This document shows, one piece after another, positions 60,401 through 64,000 of a DNA stretch of 64,000 nucleotides. Each line of letters starts with the position of its first letter. Positions within the stretch are counted from its first letter, which is position 1. Source of the DNA: UKL13-3 sp044353855. GTDB taxonomy: Bacteria; Bacteroidota; Bacteroidia; UKL13-3. The notes under the pieces are model-generated. The model was given only the letters and a program-made list of their open reading frames with translations, was not told where the DNA came from and made no database searches. Made by a program: the position numbers and the translations under genes. The stretch is from assembly GCA_044353855.1 (NCBI GenBank), contig JBILBF010000002.1, positions 62,001 to 126,000 of the forward strand. Reading direction: 5' to 3'.

Positions 60401-62406
60401 TTATTGGGGTTATTCATATCATTGATAGTACCAATATCTACATCCAAAATTGTTAGCGAAGCATGGCCTAAAAATGAAAACAAGGAAGCACCTTCATTTT
60501 GGGCATTTATAATTTGTTGCTTCAAATTTTCTTGTTGTTCTTCCGTTGTGTTTTTGTTAAATGAGGTAACATTTGCTCCAACAAACTGGCCTTCAATTAA
60601 TCTTTTGTTTTTATTTATTTGATTGGTGAATTGGATCTGTTGATTCAATACGTCTCCACCGCTTACATGAATTACTTTTTTTTGCCATTCGGCAAGTGTA
60701 TCAATAGTTGTTTCTGTGTATATTATTTTATCTAAATAATTTTGCAGTTCCATATTGGTCAAAGCAGGAATTCGACCAATGGCAATTTCGGGATATGATC
60801 CATTCCCATTAATACCAGCAGCAAAAAGCGCATCAGAAGCAGGCATTCCCAAACAAGGAACTAAATTACGATTGTAGTAATCGGATGGATTAGCTGAGTT
60901 TACAGTTGCAATCCTAATTTTATCATTTTGATATCCTTTGCCTGCAAGTAACAGATAGTTAGGTTTTACTGCAGCTTCATTTAACAAATAGGAAGCTAAG
61001 CGTTTAATTGCAAGTGGATGTTTTATTCCATAATAAAAATAGTCGTACAACTCATCGATATTGGTATTTAAAACTGAAATTTTATTGGATCTGTGTTGTG
61101 CATATTGGTTGGTTGCATTACTAAGTCTGGTGTTTGATACGATGACATAAGCTGCTCCATTTTGTAAATTAGCTATATTAAAAACAACTGGTTTTAGGGT
61201 TTCAACGGTACTAATTTGTGCACTATCGGCAATCACTATTTGATGAGGTTTATTATCATTGGTAAGTAATACGGTTACTGTTCCACTATTGTACAGTGCA
61301 TTAACACGAATGCCACTTGTTAAATCCAACACCACAGGATTAGTCGTTAATCCATTACCATATGAGCTTATATCAATGCGGGTTTTAACTCCACCCTTGG
61401 TATTATTTACAGTTAGTTTTTTAAATGTAGTATTACCCCAATTATACAGTCGAGGATAGCTAAACCGAATATAAGAAAGTGAGTTAAAATCAGACAATAC
61501 ACTAATATCATTTAGGGTTTGCAATTTAAAATAAGATACAGTTCCCACATCTGTAACGGGTATATTAGCTGACAATGTAGGTTGGTCGTATCCTGCGTAT
61601 TTATAATCGGCAAGTGTAGTATAAGCGCTATTATTAGTACTGTAACCCAACGTAAAATGGTGGTTTTGGGCGTTTATATTTCTAACAGCATCAGAAGCAC
61701 CAATTACTTTAAATGTTAGGGATGCATTACCTCCCAAAGTGTATTTAAAAGGTGTATTTGCACTGTATGTTTCTGATTGGGTTTGTCCAACTCTCCTTCC
61801 AGCCCATCCTTCCCCTTGCTCATAATCAGATGTAAGGTATTTCAGTTCGCTTCCGGGAGCCATATTAGGCCCATCTAAATAGTCAATTGCTGGAGCTATT
61901 ATAACTTCTTCAGTAAAAAAATCTTCGGTGGTATAGGCTACTATATTATCATCATTTACAACAATAAACCTTCGAGGCACAACAGTTGAGGTATCGGGTA
62001 AAATGGTTAAAAAATAACAACTTGTATCTGAAAATAAACTGTAAAATGTATGTGGTTGAGCTGCTTTATTGGCATATAAAACTGAATCAAGGGTCCCATC
62101 ATTTTTTTCGGTGTACAATTCAATAAAATCAGTTCCATCAAATTGTCCATCCTCAAATCCTTTAACATATATAAGCTGCTCTACACCATTTTTAAATACT
62201 TGCAGTTTTGAAGGAGAAAGTATAGAAAGGTTTATACCTGCACTTTGTAAAGTAGTTGCATTTAACCGAACAACTGCATTTTGACCGATGCAAAACTTAT
62301 AATAGGACTGATAGGTTTTTATCCATTCAAAGCCATATTGCTGAGCTTGGGCAGCAATACATAAAGTGAGAAGTATACTTAAAAGAAGTGTGTTTTTTTT
62401 AACCAT
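57409..62406 (-). CDS. PorU2-like C25 (gingipain-fold) sortase of the type IX secretion system
   Basis: The 1,665-residue secreted protein has a signal peptide (TLLLSILLTLCIAAQAQQ). The N-terminal third is beta-rich, and residues ~480-760 form a gingipain-like C25 cysteine-peptidase domain: His ~648 in FLGHASLTILD and Cys ~678 in YYFSGCNVGNAGE. Several CARDB/beta-sandwich modules follow, and the end (NFYPYPNPGTTNI, GKIVKEITSDEF, NGVYLYQVLT) is a type A sorting/FlgD-like domain. In T9SS, PorU removes cargo sorting domains and joins cargo to A-LPS. The length and C-terminal domain fit the second PorU-type (PorU2). The start is taken at the second Met (62406); 62418 is possible. Confidence 0.88.
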   Translation of the reverse strand: MVKKNTLLLSILLTLCIAAQAQQYGFEWIKTYQSYYKFCIGQNAVVRLNATTLQSAGINLSILSPSKLQVFKNGVEQLIYVKGFEDGQFDGTDFIELYTEKNDGTLDSVLYANKAAQPHTFYSLFSDTSCYFLTILPDTSTVVPRRFIVVNDDNIVAYTTEDFFTEEVIIAPAIDYLDGPNMAPGSELKYLTSDYEQGEGWAGRRVGQTQSETYSANTPFKYTLGGNASLTFKVIGASDAVRNINAQNHHFTLGYSTNNSAYTTLADYKYAGYDQPTLSANIPVTDVGTVSYFKLQTLNDISVLSDFNSLSYIRFSYPRLYNWGNTTFKKLTVNNTKGGVKTRIDISSYGNGLTTNPVVLDLTSGIRVNALYNSGTVTVLLTNDNKPHQIVIADSAQISTVETLKPVVFNIANLQNGAAYVIVSNTRLSNATNQYAQHRSNKISVLNTNIDELYDYFYYGIKHPLAIKRLASYLLNEAAVKPNYLLLAGKGYQNDKIRIATVNSANPSDYYNRNLVPCLGMPASDALFAAGINGNGSYPEIAIGRIPALTNMELQNYLDKIIYTETTIDTLAEWQKKVIHVSGGDVLNQQIQFTNQINKNKRLIEGQFVGANVTSFNKNTTEEQQENLKQQIINAQNEGASLFSFLGHASLTILDVDIGTINDMNNPNKYPFYYFSGCNVGNAGEVDVSGTGNIYGKDYLCSANKGALGWLAHSNFTFDGTLFRMMDAFYTNYCQTNYRMPIGDMMQSISKNFNATDVISKSHIIQWQLQGDPLLLMDNAGLPDFKVSNNDLFTSPKNITVQEDSFAFNIIVTNLGKATSDTVVININHRLPNNSIVQWPAIKYKRVYYKDTLTYWITYEDMKTLLGNNVFEVEVDGDLLIQEGNELNNTATYNAFIAGSGVSVLLPSRYEIVSSDSVTLIGQNNTILIKDAEYLFEIDTLNTFSSPAFRSSGVVRSGATVSYSFSLPYGDSVAYYWRVRLNLPNSQGGQWDQSSFSHISNGGTGFAQLHYQQLTDIEKTDQIKLNANATAFEYTSTFKNVKSLIGRWAHGGMGVLDPFFNTPQVGSCVGPDGFICVLFDANTLKRISQPGFPTNCNPNQTGTIYNYYAFNTENSAGQNELARFIDSVSVGNYIAGFSYYYSGANTWTPQLRSAFASLGLTKVSALQSNFNACSFIVKKGFPNESVEDTVFDNSGLNSSPLKATSEKEIEGKKFEGSITTKLIGPALSWNKCTVLFDSIQESDAYAIKIYGVSNSFGDTLLLTGTMQSIFNLGSINAEVYPFVKVKMELLDSVNRSPLQPHRIIVNYAPIPELTFDALTKFDFYSNNLQQGDSLKINVAIKNISANASDSSVVGVRIKDANRITKFYESQKIPPLATQEVYVFNKNIATYNLVNNNEVAILLNEDQVLKEVSYLNNYIFQSVAVKTDQTNPLLDVTFDGYRIMSGDIVSPKPVIRMVSKDDNKFRIQHDTSTFALFIKKPNSLDYERIPLDAAVISFIPGTSSNNTAMIEYKPEQMENGSYSLKVQSKDASGNLSGNNSYEVLFTVINESTITNFYPYPNPGTTNIRFVFTLTGSKIPDQLLIRIMTITGKIVKEITSDEFGAIRIGNNVSEYGWDGTDNYGDRLANGVYLYQVLTRIDGNVIEKRETVADKYVIHNTGKIYLLK

Positions 62407-62533
62407 GTTTAATCCCATTAAACGTTGGAATATAGCAAACTATTGTAATGATGCCAAGGTACACAAAACTAAAATAGGTTAGAATAAAAGGATAAATTTT
62501 TACACAATTAAAACTATTCGTGTTTAGCGCTTA

Positions 62534-63283
62534 TTAGAAATATTGTCTTATTTTAAGTAAAGGCTTGCAAAATAAAGTATACCAATGTGGTGACAGGTTG
62601 TTAATTGACCATGCTTTATTGTCTTCAATATTAGCTAAAATTCTATTTGTAAACGAGCGATTACTTTGTCCTCCAAGTCTCATTTTTATGATTACCGAAG
62701 GCATGTATACCATGTGAATGAGGTGTTTTAATCCCATTCGTAACATCAATTCATAGTCGGCAGCAAGTTTAAGTTGGGTATTGTAGCCACCATATTGTTG
62801 GTATATTTTTTTACGAACAAAAAAAGTTGGATGAGGAGGCATCCAGCCATTATAAAATCGATTAGGATGATATGCTCCAGATCTCCATTTTCGAACAATT
62901 TTGTATTTATCAAATAAGGAAACATAGTCTAAATCTGCATACACAGCATCTGTTATTGGGTTTTTAAATTGCTCAACAATTGAAGCTATAACCTCTAAAT
63001 GCGCATAAAAATCGTCAGAATGTAAGAAGCCAATGATATCGCCTGTGGCTAACTGAATACCTTTATTAAGTGCATCATAAGTGCCTTCATCGGGCTCAGA
63101 AATTAAGGTATGAATTTTATTGCCATAGGATTTAATCACATCCAAACTTCCATCTTTTGAATCACCGTCTACTACAATGTATTCAATGTTTTCATATGAC
63201 TGCGACAATACCGAATTAATTGCATCAACAATAAATCGTTTGTTCTCGAATACTACAGTTATTATGGATACTTTTAAATTCAA
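62534..63283 (-). CDS. Glycosyltransferase family 2 (WcaA-like)
   Basis: The 249-residue GT-A enzyme carries VSIITVVFENKRFIVDAINSV at the N-terminus, YIVVDGDSKDGSLDVI, the DXD-like FLHSDDFYA, and the acceptor region MPPHPTFFVRKKIY with AADYELMLRMG. This is the subgroup most often found in capsule and O-antigen clusters. The start is TTG at 63283; no ATG lies between the previous stop and the fold. The upstream gene ends 17 bases before it on the same strand, so the two are probably co-transcribed. Confidence 0.92.
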   Translation of the reverse strand: MNLKVSIITVVFENKRFIVDAINSVLSQSYENIEYIVVDGDSKDGSLDVIKSYGNKIHTLISEPDEGTYDALNKGIQLATGDIIGFLHSDDFYAHLEVIASIVEQFKNPITDAVYADLDYVSLFDKYKIVRKWRSGAYHPNRFYNGWMPPHPTFFVRKKIYQQYGGYNTQLKLAADYELMLRMGLKHLIHMVYMPSVIIKMRLGGQSNRSFTNRILANIEDNKAWSINNLSPHWYTLFCKPLLKIRQYF

Positions 63284-63300
63284 TTTTTGGGTGACTAATG

Positions 63301-64000
63301 CTAGTTAAAAGTAGCAGTAACATATGAAAACACGTCTTTTAAATGCATGTGCTCATTTTGATGAAAGGTGGTTGCTGTATCTATAAAATAACCTTCTTGG
63401 TCATGTTCTCCATTTTTAATAGCCACAAAAGATACGTAGTTTTTTAAATCAATTGTGCTTGTCAGTTGGTTTAATGAAATAACATCTCCTTCAACAATCT
63501 CATTAGCATAGGTAAGTTCTACAAATAAGCTTGAAGTTCTATTGTCAACAGTAAAAACATTCACCCCATTTAAATGAATTGAATTTAATTTTTGTTCGGC
63601 TATTTCAGCCTCAGCTTTAGAATTAAAATTTACTAAAAAATCTCGAGACATACGAGGCAATATGGTACCATTTGTTATACCAATTAAATCTAAAAATGAG
63701 CGATGATTCGTTAAGCGCCAATAATAGGTATTATGCAAATGCGGTTTTTGGTGTAAACCCGTTGCTATCATTATTCTTGTATTTAATGACAACAACATAC
63801 TTAAAATTAAATCATATTCCATTAATGTGTCTAAAATTGGATCATCATTTAAAGGACAATACCAAGCTGGGTTTTTCAATTCCCCATCATATACCCTGCT
63901 GTTAAACATATAATGATGCTGGGTATGTGCACCCGAATTTAAAAATAATGAAGAGAAGTCTGGCTGATGCTTTTTCCACTGATGTACAAAGACATCTGCT
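63301..64000 (-). CDS. C-terminal part of an unrecognised protein of the glycan cluster (5' end outside the window)
   Basis: The frame is open to the window edge; 232 residues are visible and the start lies beyond base 64000. The visible part begins VFVHQWKKHQPDFSSLFLNSG. The pattern MEYDLILSMLLSLNTRIMIA followed by a loop, and a later GEHDQEGYFIDTAT then HLKDVFSYV, is faintly like the end of an alkaline-phosphatase/phosphodiesterase-fold protein (phosphotransfer to glycans), but the expected metal ligands are not all evident. Treat as unknown. It lies directly upstream of a GT2 gene. Confidence 0.6.
   Translation of the reverse strand, partial: ADVFVHQWKKHQPDFSSLFLNSGAHTQHHYMFNSRVYDGELKNPAWYCPLNDDPILDTLMEYDLILSMLLSLNTRIMIATGLHQKPHLHNTYYWRLTNHRSFLDLIGITNGTILPRMSRDFLVNFNSKAEAEIAEQKLNSIHLNGVNVFTVDNRTSSLFVELTYANEIVEGDVISLNQLTSTIDLKNYVSFVAIKNGEHDQEGYFIDTATTFHQNEHMHLKDVFSYVTATFN

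Noticed and set aside
1..64000. CRISPR array, insertion sequence, prophage or replication origin.
   Set aside because: No regularly spaced direct repeats, transposase, integrase, phage structural genes or DnaA-box clusters were recognised by reading both strands; gene content is mainly chromosomal housekeeping and surface functions.

Overview
The window is chromosomal DNA from a member of the Bacteroidota. It is AT-rich. It carries four proteins with C-terminal sorting domains of the type IX secretion system (T9SS), a PorU-like gingipain-family sortase, DUF5686, DUF2911 and WG-repeat proteins, an sdhCAB order, and promoters of the TAnnTTTG type used by the Bacteroidota primary sigma factor. 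I cannot place it more precisely than a free-living, respiring, probably gliding or surface-active lineage. I see no prophage, insertion sequence or CRISPR array.

Layout. 1-3.1 kb: end of the succinate dehydrogenase operon (sdhC tail, sdhA, sdhB) with a strong terminator. 3.1-7.5 kb: a large T9SS type B surface protein, riboflavin synthase, tRNA-Arg(ACG) and a small T9SS type A cargo protein. 7.6-17.1 kb: a mostly minus-strand block with uvrC, an ABC-F ATPase, pepT, an orphan periplasmic-binding-fold protein and recG, with a HEAT-like protein and a DUF2911 protein on the plus strand. 17.2-28.9 kb: WG-repeat protein, solitary GIY-YIG/DUF4357 protein, purB, secreted endonuclease I, sppA, a MacB-type permease paired with a cysteine-less IscA-like protein, an FdhF/YdeP-type molybdoenzyme and a frameshifted outer-membrane-like gene. 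29-39.3 kb: alcohol dehydrogenase, secreted CxxCH protein, cold-shock protein, FUSC membrane protein, nucleoid-associated protein, [2Fe-2S] ferredoxin, DUF5686 protein and a divergent SRAP protein. 39.5-44 kb: a compact three-gene SMC-type operon (ATPase, kleisin-like, KITE-like). 44.4-47.9 kb: class Ia ribonucleotide reductase, nrdB before nrdA. 48-52.5 kb: NhaD-like antiporter, Ogt, aldo/keto reductase, ruvB. 52.5-64 kb: a cell-surface glycan cluster (flippase, three GT2, one GT9, a methyltransferase) enclosing a 1,665-residue PorU2-like sortase.

How the parts fit. DNA maintenance is heavily represented (uvrC, recG, ruvB, ogt, SRAP, nrdBA, nucleoid-associated protein, SMC operon), though the genes are scattered. 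The right end links T9SS to surface polysaccharide: in T9SS the PorU sortase joins cargo to a lipopolysaccharide, and here a PorU-like protein sits among glycan-building genes.

The most interesting signals are: (1) the MksB/F/E-like operon, in reversed order and with no MksG/JetD nuclease nearby; (2) a -7 promoter box placed exactly 4 nt before the start codon of six genes (5 nt in a seventh), predicting leaderless mRNAs and helping to fix the starts of ruvB and recG; (3) an SRAP protein whose active-site His is Tyr; (4) an A-type Fe-S carrier fold without cysteines; (5) two intergenic repeat elements; and (6) a perfect dyad upstream of nrdBA.
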